Both the position numbers and the translations under genes were made by a program. Positions 8,861-17,304 of a stretch of DNA of 33,297 bases are shown here, in pieces; within the stretch, counting starts at the first letter, position 1; every line of letters begins with the position of its first letter. The notes beneath the pieces are model-generated. The model did no database searches and was not told where the DNA came from. It saw only the letters and a program-made list of their open reading frames with translations. The DNA is from a virus: the IMG/VR virus record IMGVR_UViG_3300032285_000933, positions 1-33,297 of that record; one strand, written 5' to 3'.

Positions 8861-11059
8861 ATGACAACAACCGCAATATCAAACGCCGTTTCCGATGCCG
8901 CCGCGGGGTTGCCATCGGGGTGGACGCAATTTGTTTCCGATAATATTGGATCGGCCACGGGGCAACAAGCCATTGTGCAAGCCGCCGCCAATTTTGGCAT
9001 TACAAATCCATCGACAATTGCGAGTTTAGTAAATCAGGCCACGGGCATGAATGTGACCGCGGCACAAGTGCAATCGGTTGCGGCACCGGCACCAACACCC
9101 GCACCAACACCGGCACCAACACCGGCACCAACACCGGCACCGGCGGCCACAAGTGGCACACCATTGTCTAGCATTGCCGCACCACAATTTGTTGCATCGG
9201 CCGCACCCGGTGCGGTTGGCACAACTTATGGCCAAGCATCCGGCGATATGATCACCGCCGCATCACAAGCCAATCCGGCCCTTGCACAAGCATTAACAAG
9301 CGGAAATGCCGCGGTTAATTACAACGCCGATACAGGCGCATACAACCTAATTGACAAAACTACTGGCGCACCCATAGCCGGTAATTATCAAGTGCAAGTA
9401 GGGCCAAACGGCACCGGTATCAACATTCCTAGCGGCAATGGAATGATTCAAGTAACCGCCCAAACGGATCAAAGCGGCACCATTGCACCGGTTACCGCCG
9501 CCAATGTGCAAAACGTTGGTTTGAATCGTGGTGCGGGTGGATTTGCCGGTGGCCCCGATGCCTTTATGGCCGCGGCCGGCCCCGCTATTTCGGTTGTATT
9601 CCCCGAGGTTGCGCCATACATTGCCGCCTACAATTCAGCATCCGCCGCCAATAAAGGCCAATATGGGGTGGCACTTATTAATGCTTTGGGTGCCGCCGGT
9701 ATTTACGCATCACAAAATCCCGATTCACAAATTGGCCAAATGGTGAATGGCGCTATTGATGCCGTCAAAAGCTCTTTGCCTCAATCCGTTCAAGACGCAT
9801 TAGGTTCGTCTACAACGTCATCAACACAAGGCACTACTGGCACTACACAAATAGGCGATACAACTGGATTGGGTAATACCAATTATTCCGTTGCGCCAAC
9901 AGGATCAACAGGCACAGGTTTAAATGTCCAACAAGGCACAGGCACAAATCTATTTGATACAAGCGGCGTTAATCCAAATACAGGATTAACCAATGGATTG
10001 GGATTGCAAACATCAGGTTCTGCTAATTTAGCAAATATGGGTGGTGGCCAAGGGCTAACTGTATCAACTAATATTCCGGGTGGAACAAACACATTAACCA
10101 ATCAACCACTAGGAACATCTTTAAGCAATTTGCCGGGTGGCACAACATCAACATCCGGCGTTATTGGTGCAACAGGCACAACACCGGTAGGCACAGGTGG
10201 GTTACCAATAAACACCGCAACAGGTGCAACATTAGGAACTGCATTAAACAATGTAAACACAGGCGTTACTAATCCAAGCAATCTTATTACTAATTCAACC
10301 GGTAAAGTGGCCGGCACAACCGCAGGAACTGCCGCAACAGGATTAACAACGGCACAAGCCGCCGCATTAGGAATTCCAGCGGCCGCCGCGGTTATAGGAA
10401 CAGGATTAACAAACAAAGCAATTTCAAATGCGGCTAGCACACAAGCCGCGGCCGGCGCTAATGCACAAGATTTAATTCATGGGTTATATACTGCGCAAAG
10501 TCAAATCCAAGCACCTTATCAACGGACTGGTGTAAATGCTACAAACACGCTAGGATCATTGGGATCAGGCACTTACGATACGTTAAATCCGGATGGCACC
10601 GTTGCAAGCACCGGCACAGGATCGGGTTATTTAACCAATCAATTTAACAACCAAGATTTAAACGCCCAACTAGCGCCTAATTACGCATTTCAATTACAAC
10701 AAGGCCAAGGCCAAGCACAAAACGCGGCCAATGTTGGCGGTGGGCTATTGAGCGGAAACACATTACAAGGATTGAATCAATACACGCAAAACTACGCGCA
10801 AGGCGCATATCAAAATGCGTTTACAAATTACCAAACCCAACGCAATAACATTTACAACACGTTGGCGGGCCAAGCCGGAATTGGTCAAACTGCTAATCAA
10901 CAATTAAGCCAATTAGGCGGATCATTGGCAAACACTTATGGAAATCTTACAACAGGATTGGCGGCATCACAGGCTGGCGCTACAACCGCACAAGCCGTTA
11001 ACAATTCAAATTTACTAAGTAGTTTGGCCCAAACGGCAACAATTGCCGCATTAGCATAA
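8861..11059 (+). CDS. Ejection protein, P22 gp7-like, with Pro/Ala/Thr linker
   Basis: 732 low-complexity residues dominated by Ala, Gly, Thr, Asn and Gln. Residues about 75-96 are a PAPT repeat (four-residue periodicity). The C-terminal ~220 residues are the informative part: IQAPYQRTGVNATNTLG, PNYAFQLQQGQGQAQNAANV, GGGLLSGNTLQ and NAFTNYQTQRNNIYNTLAG. This pattern is typical of phage DNA-ejection (internal virion) proteins. It is the first of three adjacent large genes in the position of P22 7-20-16. It probably leaves the capsid before DNA and helps form the transfer channel. Family recognition rests on pattern only. Confidence 0.7.
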   Translation: MTTTAISNAVSDAAAGLPSGWTQFVSDNIGSATGQQAIVQAAANFGITNPSTIASLVNQATGMNVTAAQVQSVAAPAPTPAPTPAPTPAPTPAPAATSGTPLSSIAAPQFVASAAPGAVGTTYGQASGDMITAASQANPALAQALTSGNAAVNYNADTGAYNLIDKTTGAPIAGNYQVQVGPNGTGINIPSGNGMIQVTAQTDQSGTIAPVTAANVQNVGLNRGAGGFAGGPDAFMAAAGPAISVVFPEVAPYIAAYNSASAANKGQYGVALINALGAAGIYASQNPDSQIGQMVNGAIDAVKSSLPQSVQDALGSSTTSSTQGTTGTTQIGDTTGLGNTNYSVAPTGSTGTGLNVQQGTGTNLFDTSGVNPNTGLTNGLGLQTSGSANLANMGGGQGLTVSTNIPGGTNTLTNQPLGTSLSNLPGGTTSTSGVIGATGTTPVGTGGLPINTATGATLGTALNNVNTGVTNPSNLITNSTGKVAGTTAGTAATGLTTAQAAALGIPAAAAVIGTGLTNKAISNAASTQAAAGANAQDLIHGLYTAQSQIQAPYQRTGVNATNTLGSLGSGTYDTLNPDGTVASTGTGSGYLTNQFNNQDLNAQLAPNYAFQLQQGQGQAQNAANVGGGLLSGNTLQGLNQYTQNYAQGAYQNAFTNYQTQRNNIYNTLAGQAGIGQTANQQLSQLGGSLANTYGNLTTGLAASQAGATTAQAVNNSNLLSSLAQTATIAALA
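9083..9147 (+). repeat. 12-bp tandem repeat encoding a PAPT linker
   Basis: Units close to ccggcaccaaca are repeated about five times inside the ejection-protein gene, encoding alternating Pro-Ala-Pro-Thr. The repeat is a multiple of three, so gain or loss of a unit changes only linker length. Confidence 0.85.
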
Positions 11060-11069
11060 AGGATAAATC

Positions 11070-12662
11070 ATGCCAGTTTTTACAGATTATCCAACAACAA
11101 AGCAAACATCATTGAATGACATACTAGGCCCTTTGTCTAGTATGCAACAATATCAACAAGCCAAGCAATTAAACCCGTTGCAATTGGAAAAAGCGCGCCT
11201 TGAATTAGAAAGACAACAGGAAACGCAAGAATCGGAAATTGAAAAAAGCAAATCTTTATCAAGGGAACAACGCGGCAAAGAACAACCGAATATTACCGTT
11301 GCCGAACAAGCCGCATTGAAAGCCCAAATTGAGGCGCGTAAAGCACAATATGATTTAACCGGTGTTCAAAACGAACATATGAATGATGAATTGGGTGCTT
11401 TGATACCCGATAAACGCATTCAAAACATTAATCCAAAAGACCCAAAATCAGTTAAAGCGGCCAAAGAAGCGGTAATAGAGGCACATAAAAGATTAGTTAG
11501 GCGTGGAATTGATGAAACATCGGTTGAGGCGCATTTAAGACCAATCCACAATTTAATTGATGAAAAGCCGGAAGTGTTGGGGCAAGCATTAACCAACATT
11601 GTTAATCGCGGACAAAACACGACACAATTTGCACAAGCTAATTTGGCACCAACCGCAATTAGCCAAGGCACGCAAACAACATTACAACCAACATCATTGT
11701 TTCAACCTAATCGGCCGGCGCAATCATTACAAACTAATCCGGCACCGGGATCGTTTGTTGAGGTTAATTCAGTTAAATATCAAGTTGGCGAAAACGGTGT
11801 GTTAACACCGGTAAAAATTGGCGCACCTACAACGCCACCACCGGCCGCAGGCGTTTCAAATGTGGCCAATCCAAAAGGTGTCCCATTGCCCGCGGATATG
11901 ATGTTGCCATCAGGTGCAAATGGAATTCCGGCAGGAATGCCAAACACAACCGCTATAAAACCCAATATGCAAGATATGCCAAAAATTGCATTGGATATGC
12001 CAATTGCGGCCGGTGGAATTCCACAATTAAACACGCAACAACAAGCGCGATATGATGCGGGAATGGCTAAAAAAGATGCGGCAATTGCATCCGATAAAAT
12101 AGCAAGTGATAGCGATCAAAACATTCGTAAAATTTACGAAAATCTTGGATCGGCAACCGGTAGCCAAGTTGGCCAAGTGGCGCGTAATTTGGCCACATCA
12201 CTTGTTGGCAATCCTAGCCTAAACATTTTGGCTAAAAACTTGGCCATGCAACAATTGGCCAATGAAACCGCATTTGGCGCACCAACCAATGCCGCACGCG
12301 AAACCGTGCAAAATGTTAGCGGATCAACCGAAATTGATCCAAAGGCGTTGAAAGACATTGCCGATCGTGCCTATGCCACAAACACCGCATCGCACGCTTA
12401 CACGGCCGGATTAAAGGCATTCATGGCCAAGCATGGCCCATACAATGGCCCAATCCACGAACAAAATTATCGCGCCGAATTCAATGCAAATTATGATATT
12501 AGAAACTTTATGTTGCAAAACATTAATAAATCTAATCTTTCACCAATCCAAAAAGATTTTGAAAGGGCAAAGCTATTTGGGGATTTAACGCCACAAGAGG
12601 CAAAAGAATTGCAACGTAAGCAAAAAATGATGAAACGCATTGAAAAAGGTGAATTTCAATGA
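11070..12662 (+). CDS. Second ejection-type internal virion protein
   Basis: 530 residues beginning MPVFTDYPTTKQTSLNDILG. The N-terminal quarter is a charged coiled-coil-like region (QLEKARLELERQQETQESE). The centre is a Pro/Gln/Asn-rich disordered linker, and the C-terminal 200 residues are Ala-rich helices ending KMMKRIEKGEFQ. This long helix-linker-helix form, and its place between two other large proteins of the same type, fit a DNA-ejection protein such as the second gene of the P22 7-20-16 cluster. There is no lytic transglycosylase signature. The stop overlaps the next ATG (ATGA). Confidence 0.65.
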   Translation: MPVFTDYPTTKQTSLNDILGPLSSMQQYQQAKQLNPLQLEKARLELERQQETQESEIEKSKSLSREQRGKEQPNITVAEQAALKAQIEARKAQYDLTGVQNEHMNDELGALIPDKRIQNINPKDPKSVKAAKEAVIEAHKRLVRRGIDETSVEAHLRPIHNLIDEKPEVLGQALTNIVNRGQNTTQFAQANLAPTAISQGTQTTLQPTSLFQPNRPAQSLQTNPAPGSFVEVNSVKYQVGENGVLTPVKIGAPTTPPPAAGVSNVANPKGVPLPADMMLPSGANGIPAGMPNTTAIKPNMQDMPKIALDMPIAAGGIPQLNTQQQARYDAGMAKKDAAIASDKIASDSDQNIRKIYENLGSATGSQVGQVARNLATSLVGNPSLNILAKNLAMQQLANETAFGAPTNAARETVQNVSGSTEIDPKALKDIADRAYATNTASHAYTAGLKAFMAKHGPYNGPIHEQNYRAEFNANYDIRNFMLQNINKSNLSPIQKDFERAKLFGDLTPQEAKELQRKQKMMKRIEKGEFQ

Positions 12663-15055
12663 CAACAACCGCATTTGATCAAGACCCGGATATTTCATTT
12701 TTTGAAAAATTCAAAGCAAAAGCCGGCACCAATCCGGAATTGGAACAACGCCTAAATGTTTTAAGACAAAGGCACAAAGAAAAAACCGGCAAAGAATTAA
12801 CAGATATAAATTTAGCAAGTGAGGAATTACTTGCGGAACACGGTTTGCATCGCCCCGATGGCAAAAGCATTCAAATCAATCCTAAATCTAATGTTGATCC
12901 GTTAGATTTTGATCCGGATGTGGTTGGCATTAGGGCACCGGCAAGTGTTAAACAGGCAATGGGTTTGCCGGTGGAACAACAACCACAAGTTGATTTAACC
13001 AAGCCATACATTAAAACACCGCAAATCCGTAGCAAACAAGCCATTGCGCAACAACAACAATTTAATCCACAAGATGTTGTGGATGCGGCCAAGCGCACAG
13101 GCCAAGGTTTGGCATCATTGGCCGATATAACGGTCGGTGGTGTTTTGCCGATGGCCGGCTATTTGGCGCAAGGTTTATCGCGCCCATTTACCACGCCACA
13201 AAGGGCGGAGGAAATAGGCCAAACGGTGACAAGCGCATTAGAAAAGCCATTTGGTAAAACCGCGGGTTATTTAACCGGCACCAATGTTATTGAATCACCG
13301 GGTTATAAAGGTGAGGCATCGCAACAGGCAATGAAATACATTGGCGAAAATATTAATTTGGGTGCCGAAAAGTTAAGCCAAGCAACCGGTATGCCATTAG
13401 AGGATGTGCGGCACATGATGCAAAGTGCCACATTGTTAGCACCAAAAGGAATTGCGCTAGGTGGCAAAGGATTAAAAGCCATAGGATCGGAATTAGGTGA
13501 TGTTAAATCACAAATGGCGCAACAATTCCAAACACGCCAACAACCACAGGCATTGCCACAATCGGGATTACAAAGCGGCGGTGCGGCCGCGGTGCAACAT
13601 GAGCAAGCGGTTAGGCAAGCACTTACAGAGGCACGGCCGGATTTACAAGCACAATTGGCCAATCGCCCTATTAACACAATCACACCAAAAGATTTGCAAG
13701 CTATTGAAATTCACAATAAATTTGCAAAAGTTGATCCGGAATTTGTGCCAACCGAGGGGCAAGCAACGCAAGATGTTGCAAAGCTATCGGATGAATACAA
13801 CCAAAAAACGCATGAGGGCAATGAGGCATTGCGGGCCAAATTTGAAGAACGCGATCCGATGTTAATCAAAGGATTTAACAATATCAAAGATGAATTTGCG
13901 GCGGAACATTCCGGTGTTGGCCAACAAGGCAAAGCCAATAATATTTTAGAACACGTTAAAAAGAATAATGTTGAGGTTGACAATCAAAACATTAAGAATG
14001 CTTATACAAAGCTAGAAGAATTAAACAATGGTAAATTTCCATTGGATGCAAAAAAAGTTGCACAAAATGCGTTTGAAAAGTTAAATGAAACTGATGATAT
14101 TGATTTTTTACCGGATACTTGGAAAAAAAGACTTTCCGATTATGCAAGCGGTGAAAAAGATTTAAATCTTAATAAATTTGAAAATTTACGCACGCAATTG
14201 GCAACGGCAAGACGCGCCGAAAAAGATGGAAACATTAGAAACGCAATTGGGCACATACAAGATGCGTTAGAGGAATTGCCATTAACGGATGAAACCGCAA
14301 TTGAATTTAAAGATGCGGCGGATACGGCACGCGGTTTATTTAGGCAACAAAAAGAAATGTTGAATCCTAAAAAGCCAACATACAACAAATTGTATTCAAT
14401 GGCATATGAGGATAATCGCACGCCAATGGAAATAGAAACCGGAAACGTGGCGCATCCATCGTCAAAAGGATTCTTTGAAAACTTTGTTACCGGCAACAAA
14501 ACAACACCCGCGGATTTAAGCCGTGCAATTGAATTGGTTGGGCGTGATACACCCGCACACCACGAAATCATTGCCGGATTAGCCGATCATCTAAAACAAA
14601 AAGCCGGTGTTATTGATGACAAAGGCAATATTAGCCAAGCCGCGTTAAACAAAGAATTGAATAAACTTGGCCCTAATTTGGATTTGATTGCGGGGCCGGA
14701 GGTTGCCAATAGATTGCGTAACATTGGCGATGTGGCACGATTAAGCGAACACGTTAGGAATCGTGGCGGTGGATCGGCAAATGTTTCACAATCGGGCATT
14801 TTGACGGAAACAGAGGCGGCTAAACGCGCGGCGCGTGATGTTGCAATTGGAATTGGCGAGGCGGCATTGAATGTTAAAACCGGCGGTGCAAGCGGTGTTG
14901 TTGGCCAAGTATTAAAACCAATGTTTAAGGCACGCCAAGAAAAAGCATTGTTAGAGGCGGAAAAAGCACAAAAAGCACTTGAATTGCAAAGACGCATTTC
15001 ACCAACGGCCGGTATAACGCCGATCGGAACAATTAACATTAAGGGCCAACCATGA
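12659..15055 (+). CDS. Third ejection-type internal virion protein
   Basis: 798 residues. The N-terminus (DQDPDISFFEKFKAKAGTN) is followed by a Gln-rich stretch, an Ala/Gly-rich helical part (SLADITVGGVLPMAGYLAQG) and long charged helices through the C-terminal half, with KARQEKALLEAEKAQKALEL near the end. The hydrophobic-helix plus coiled-coil design resembles ejected proteins of the P22 gp16 class. It is coupled at both ends by ATGA overlaps, to the second ejection gene upstream and the collar fibre downstream. Assignment is from context and composition, not a diagnostic motif. Confidence 0.65.
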   Translation: MTTTAFDQDPDISFFEKFKAKAGTNPELEQRLNVLRQRHKEKTGKELTDINLASEELLAEHGLHRPDGKSIQINPKSNVDPLDFDPDVVGIRAPASVKQAMGLPVEQQPQVDLTKPYIKTPQIRSKQAIAQQQQFNPQDVVDAAKRTGQGLASLADITVGGVLPMAGYLAQGLSRPFTTPQRAEEIGQTVTSALEKPFGKTAGYLTGTNVIESPGYKGEASQQAMKYIGENINLGAEKLSQATGMPLEDVRHMMQSATLLAPKGIALGGKGLKAIGSELGDVKSQMAQQFQTRQQPQALPQSGLQSGGAAAVQHEQAVRQALTEARPDLQAQLANRPINTITPKDLQAIEIHNKFAKVDPEFVPTEGQATQDVAKLSDEYNQKTHEGNEALRAKFEERDPMLIKGFNNIKDEFAAEHSGVGQQGKANNILEHVKKNNVEVDNQNIKNAYTKLEELNNGKFPLDAKKVAQNAFEKLNETDDIDFLPDTWKKRLSDYASGEKDLNLNKFENLRTQLATARRAEKDGNIRNAIGHIQDALEELPLTDETAIEFKDAADTARGLFRQQKEMLNPKKPTYNKLYSMAYEDNRTPMEIETGNVAHPSSKGFFENFVTGNKTTPADLSRAIELVGRDTPAHHEIIAGLADHLKQKAGVIDDKGNISQAALNKELNKLGPNLDLIAGPEVANRLRNIGDVARLSEHVRNRGGGSANVSQSGILTETEAAKRAARDVAIGIGEAALNVKTGGASGVVGQVLKPMFKARQEKALLEAEKAQKALELQRRISPTAGITPIGTINIKGQP

Positions 15056-15603
15056 GCGTTAATCTTTCACCAGTAGGAAATGGATTTCAATTCCTATCAA
15101 GCACCACGCCCAACGTGCCTTTGGCCGGTGGTTATATCTACACCTATCAAGCCGGATCAAGCACACCGCTAAACACTTACACCGATAACACCGGAAACAC
15201 CGCAAACGCCAATCCGATCGTGTTGGGCACCGATGGCCGCCCGCCCAATGAAATTTGGCTAACAAGTGGTTATTCATATAAATTCGTGTTGACGGATTCA
15301 GGCAACAACACCATTCAAACACTTGATAATCTTTATGGAATTATTGGCACCACGCCATCGGTTTCCGCGGTGCCCGCCGGTGGAATTATTATGTGGAGTG
15401 GATCAATTGGATCAATTCCCGCGGGTTATGTGCTTTGTAACGGATCAAATGGAACACCGGATTTGCGTGATAGGTTTGTTGTGGGTGCCGGCAATAGCTA
15501 TTCCGTTGGGAATAACGGCGGCTTTGCATCTAGCGGCGTGGTAACAAGTAGTGGCACCAACAATCCGCTTTACTACGCCCTAGCATTCATCCAAAAAACA
15601 TGA
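15052..15603 (+). CDS. Short tail fibre: head-binding-like domain plus tail-collar domain
   Basis: 183 residues. The N-terminal ~100 residues contain PLAGGYIYTYQAGSSTPLNT, ANPIVLGTDGRPPNEIWL and a LTDSGNN segment. This pattern is known from the head-binding domain of P22-type tailspikes, which fixes the fibre to the tail hub. Residues about 108-145 include MWSGSIGSIPAGYVLCNGS and TPDLRDRFVVGAG, the signature of the phage tail-collar domain. It starts and ends in ATGA overlaps. Likely a virion-attached fibre whose distal part is very short, perhaps an adaptor for the large adhesins encoded far upstream. Confidence 0.8.
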   Translation: MSVNLSPVGNGFQFLSSTTPNVPLAGGYIYTYQAGSSTPLNTYTDNTGNTANANPIVLGTDGRPPNEIWLTSGYSYKFVLTDSGNNTIQTLDNLYGIIGTTPSVSAVPAGGIIMWSGSIGSIPAGYVLCNGSNGTPDLRDRFVVGAGNSYSVGNNGGFASSGVVTSSGTNNPLYYALAFIQKT

Positions 15604-15794
15604 GTGATACTGAAAAGGATTTGGCCGTTCATGTGGCCATTTGCGATCAACGTTATCAACAAATTGCCCAATCGCTAAAAGACGGCGAAAGGCGAATGAC
15701 CAAGATTGAATTTTTGATCTATGCGGTGATGATCATGGTGATGTTTGGGCCCGGTGTGGCGGCACAATTTTTTCACAAGTTTTTTGGGATGTAA
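15600..15794 (+). CDS. Small membrane-anchored lysis-region protein (XhlA/holin-like)
   Basis: 64 residues. The first ~37 are polar and helical (TEKDLAVHVAICDQRYQQIAQ, KDGERRMTK) and are followed by one C-terminal membrane segment (FLIYAVMIMVMFGPGVAAQF). That arrangement resembles hemolysin XhlA and other single-span lysis accessory proteins. It overlaps the fibre gene stop (ATGA) and opens the lysis block. It is separated from the next ORF by a single TAA in the same frame. A holin or holin-accessory role is inferred from topology and position. Confidence 0.7.
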   Translation: MSDTEKDLAVHVAICDQRYQQIAQSLKDGERRMTKIEFLIYAVMIMVMFGPGVAAQFFHKFFGM

Positions 15795-15797
15795 GAA

Positions 15798-16526
15798 ATT
15801 GACCCTTTTACACTTGTCGCATTGGCAACATCGGCCTTTAAGTTGGTCAAAGAATCGTGCGAAATGTATAAAGAGGGGCGGCAATTTGTTGTTGACGCTA
15901 AAAAAGAAATTGATGGTGTTGTTAAGGATATAAAAGGCATACAAGACGATGCAAAAGGCATTTGGGCATTTTTTGGCAATATTTTTGGTTTAAACAAAAA
16001 AATAAAACCTGAAATTGCACAAAATGTGCAAAAAAAGCCTTTAAATGCCGTCAAAAAGAAAAAAGCGGATTTTGATGAAAATCAAATCTATGCCCAAGTC
16101 GCAGATGCCCTCACCAAGTTCTTTCATGCCTACAACGGGTTAAAGAATTATGCCAAAGAACAACAAGAAATTGCATTGACATCAACGGGCGAGGAAGGGC
16201 AAGACATAGCAATCAAATTGGTGATTGCCGAATTGCAAATGGAAAAGCTGAATGAGGAAATGCGGGAATACATGGTTTACCATGTGCCGGCGGAAATGAA
16301 AGATTTGTATAGCCGTGTGAATAAAATGGTTGGCCACATTGCCAACCAACAAGCCCTAGCAAGAAAGGCGGAATTGGATAAGAAACGGAAAGCGGCATGG
16401 CTAAAACGTCAACGTCAAGAGGAAATTCGGGACAAAACAATAGCTATAACGCTAACGGCAATAATGATCGGATGGATATGGATAATGATGATCGTGATCG
16501 CTCATTCTTCACCATCGTTGTTGTAG
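15798..16526 (+). CDS. Helical protein with C-terminal membrane segment; start uncertain
   Basis: About 242 residues if initiated at ATT 15798, or 234 from TTG 15822. The frame is open from the TAA at 15792, and the residues before TTG (IDPFTLVA) look like protein, so I extended it. Features are an N-terminal helix (ATSAFKLVKESCEMYKEG), long charged helices to about residue 205 with KRKAAWLKRQRQEE, and a final membrane segment (ITLTAIMIGWIWIMMIVIA). Similar proteins occur in lysis or tail regions of other podoviruses, but the role is unknown. Its 3' end overlaps the next ORF by 130 nt. Confidence 0.65.
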   Translation: MDPFTLVALATSAFKLVKESCEMYKEGRQFVVDAKKEIDGVVKDIKGIQDDAKGIWAFFGNIFGLNKKIKPEIAQNVQKKPLNAVKKKKADFDENQIYAQVADALTKFFHAYNGLKNYAKEQQEIALTSTGEEGQDIAIKLVIAELQMEKLNEEMREYMVYHVPAEMKDLYSRVNKMVGHIANQQALARKAELDKKRKAAWLKRQRQEEIRDKTIAITLTAIMIGWIWIMMIVIAHSSPSLL

Positions 16527-16639
16527 CCTTGATGGCGGTAATTTTGTTGTTTATTCCGATTTTAAGTTGGATGTATATCGACATAAAAATGATGGAAATT
16601 AGGGTTGACAAGGCACTTAAAAAGATTGAAAGCAAATGA
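16397..16639 (+). CDS. Single-span membrane protein overlapping the upstream gene
   Basis: 80 residues from ATG 16397, with ggaaag upstream. Internal ATGs at 16472 and 16478 would give 55 or 53 residues. The N-terminal ~30 residues are Ser/Asn/Asp-rich and lie in the overlap. They are followed by a strong membrane segment (FFTIVVVALMAVILLFIPIL) and a charged C-terminal helix ending KKIESK. The stop is immediately followed by the spanin ATG. The membrane part is convincing, while the polar N-terminus could be a by-product of overlap. Possibly a holin or antiholin. Confidence 0.6.
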   Translation: MAKTSTSRGNSGQNNSYNANGNNDRMDMDNDDRDRSFFTIVVVALMAVILLFIPILSWMYIDIKMMEIRVDKALKKIESK

Positions 16640-17080
16640 ATGTTTAGTTTGTTAAATCCGTGGGTTTTGGTGGGCATATTAGGAATTGTGATTAGTAGCT
16701 ATTTCTATGGCCATCACGCGGCCTATGTAGAACAGGCGGCGGAAATTGCGCGGCTAAATGTGATCGAAAGGGATAAGGAAAAGCAAATGCAAGAAATGGC
16801 GGATAACCACGCCAAGGATTTAAGAAAGGCCAATCAAAATGCTAAAAATGAAGTTGCTAAGTTACAGTCTGATATTGCTGATGGCCGGTTGCGGTTCTCC
16901 GTCCGCACCGTTTCAACCTGCCAAGATTCCGCCCTTGCCGGTGGAAATACAGAAAGCAGAGCCGAACTTGACCCAACGGTTAGCCAAGCTCTTATCGACA
17001 TCACCGCCGATGGAGACAACGCCATCCGCCAACTCAACGCCTGCATCGACATCTACAACGAAATAAGGGGTAAGCAATGA
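16640..17080 (+). CDS. Rz: Rz-like inner-membrane spanin subunit
   Basis: 146 residues. An N-terminal signal-anchor (PWVLVGILGIVISSYFYG) is followed by a long periplasmic coiled coil (AEIARLNVIERDKEKQMQEM onward) and a C-terminal domain with ASTCQD-like VSTCQDSALAGG and NACIDIYNEI. This is the i-spanin form: it spans the periplasm and, with its outer-membrane lipoprotein partner, fuses the two membranes at the end of lysis. The partner ORF lies wholly inside this gene in another frame, the classical Rz/Rz1 layout. It overlaps the downstream holin-like gene by 4 bases. Confidence 0.85.
   Translation: MFSLLNPWVLVGILGIVISSYFYGHHAAYVEQAAEIARLNVIERDKEKQMQEMADNHAKDLRKANQNAKNEVAKLQSDIADGRLRFSVRTVSTCQDSALAGGNTESRAELDPTVSQALIDITADGDNAIRQLNACIDIYNEIRGKQ
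16839..17066 (+). CDS. Rz1: Rz1-like outer-membrane lipoprotein spanin, nested in Rz
   Basis: 75 residues from ATG 16839 (ATG 16848 is also possible). It has a hydrophobic signal (LLSYSLILLMAGC) with the lipid-acceptor Cys at position 18. A short Pro-rich mature region follows (SPSAPFQPAKIPPLPVE), as expected for an o-spanin. It is entirely embedded in a different frame of the i-spanin gene. Met at -3 of the lipobox is less usual than Leu. After lipidation it would sit in the outer membrane and bind the periplasmic C-terminus of Rz. Its presence implies a Gram-negative host. Confidence 0.8.
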   Translation: MLKMKLLSYSLILLMAGCGSPSAPFQPAKIPPLPVEIQKAEPNLTQRLAKLLSTSPPMETTPSANSTPASTSTTK

Positions 17081-17304
17081 ATATAAACTTAAAAGCAACG
17101 GTGACAATTATTGCAAGCATATCCCTTATGGGTGTTGTGGCTTGCATGATTTGGATGTTTTTGCTTGCTATTTACGATCCAAATGTTGATGATAAAGTGG
17201 TGTTTGACATCATCGGGCCGGCATTCCAAACGATTGTTGGCGGATTCATTGGATTGATCACCGGAATTCACATAGGGGAAAAGAAAAATGACGAATCTAA
17301 CTAA
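17077..17304 (+). CDS. Two-span holin-like membrane protein
   Basis: 75 residues with two membrane segments: about 9-33 (VTIIASISLMGVVACMIWMF) and about 45-68 (IIGPAFQTIVGGFIGLITGI). They are separated by an acidic loop (DPNVDDK), and the tail is charged (GEKKNDESN). Size and topology match class II holins. It overlaps the spanin gene by 4 bases (ATGA) and the endolysin gene by 17 bases, placing it centrally in the lysis cassette. It is the best holin candidate, though two other small membrane proteins lie nearby. Confidence 0.75.
   Translation: MNINLKATVTIIASISLMGVVACMIWMFLLAIYDPNVDDKVVFDIIGPAFQTIVGGFIGLITGIHIGEKKNDESN

Noticed and set aside
9083-9147. Possible CRISPR-like array
   Set aside because: The 12-bp units are adjacent, without spacers, and encode an in-frame PAPT linker.
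13303-15039. Several minus-strand ORFs of 90-150 residues opposite the third ejection gene
   Set aside because: They lie wholly inside a convincing 798-residue gene and have Cys/Ser-rich shadow composition and no coupling to each other.
12659-15055. Could be a lytic transglycosylase-containing internal protein
   Set aside because: No catalytic Glu motif or lysozyme-like block was seen in the translation.
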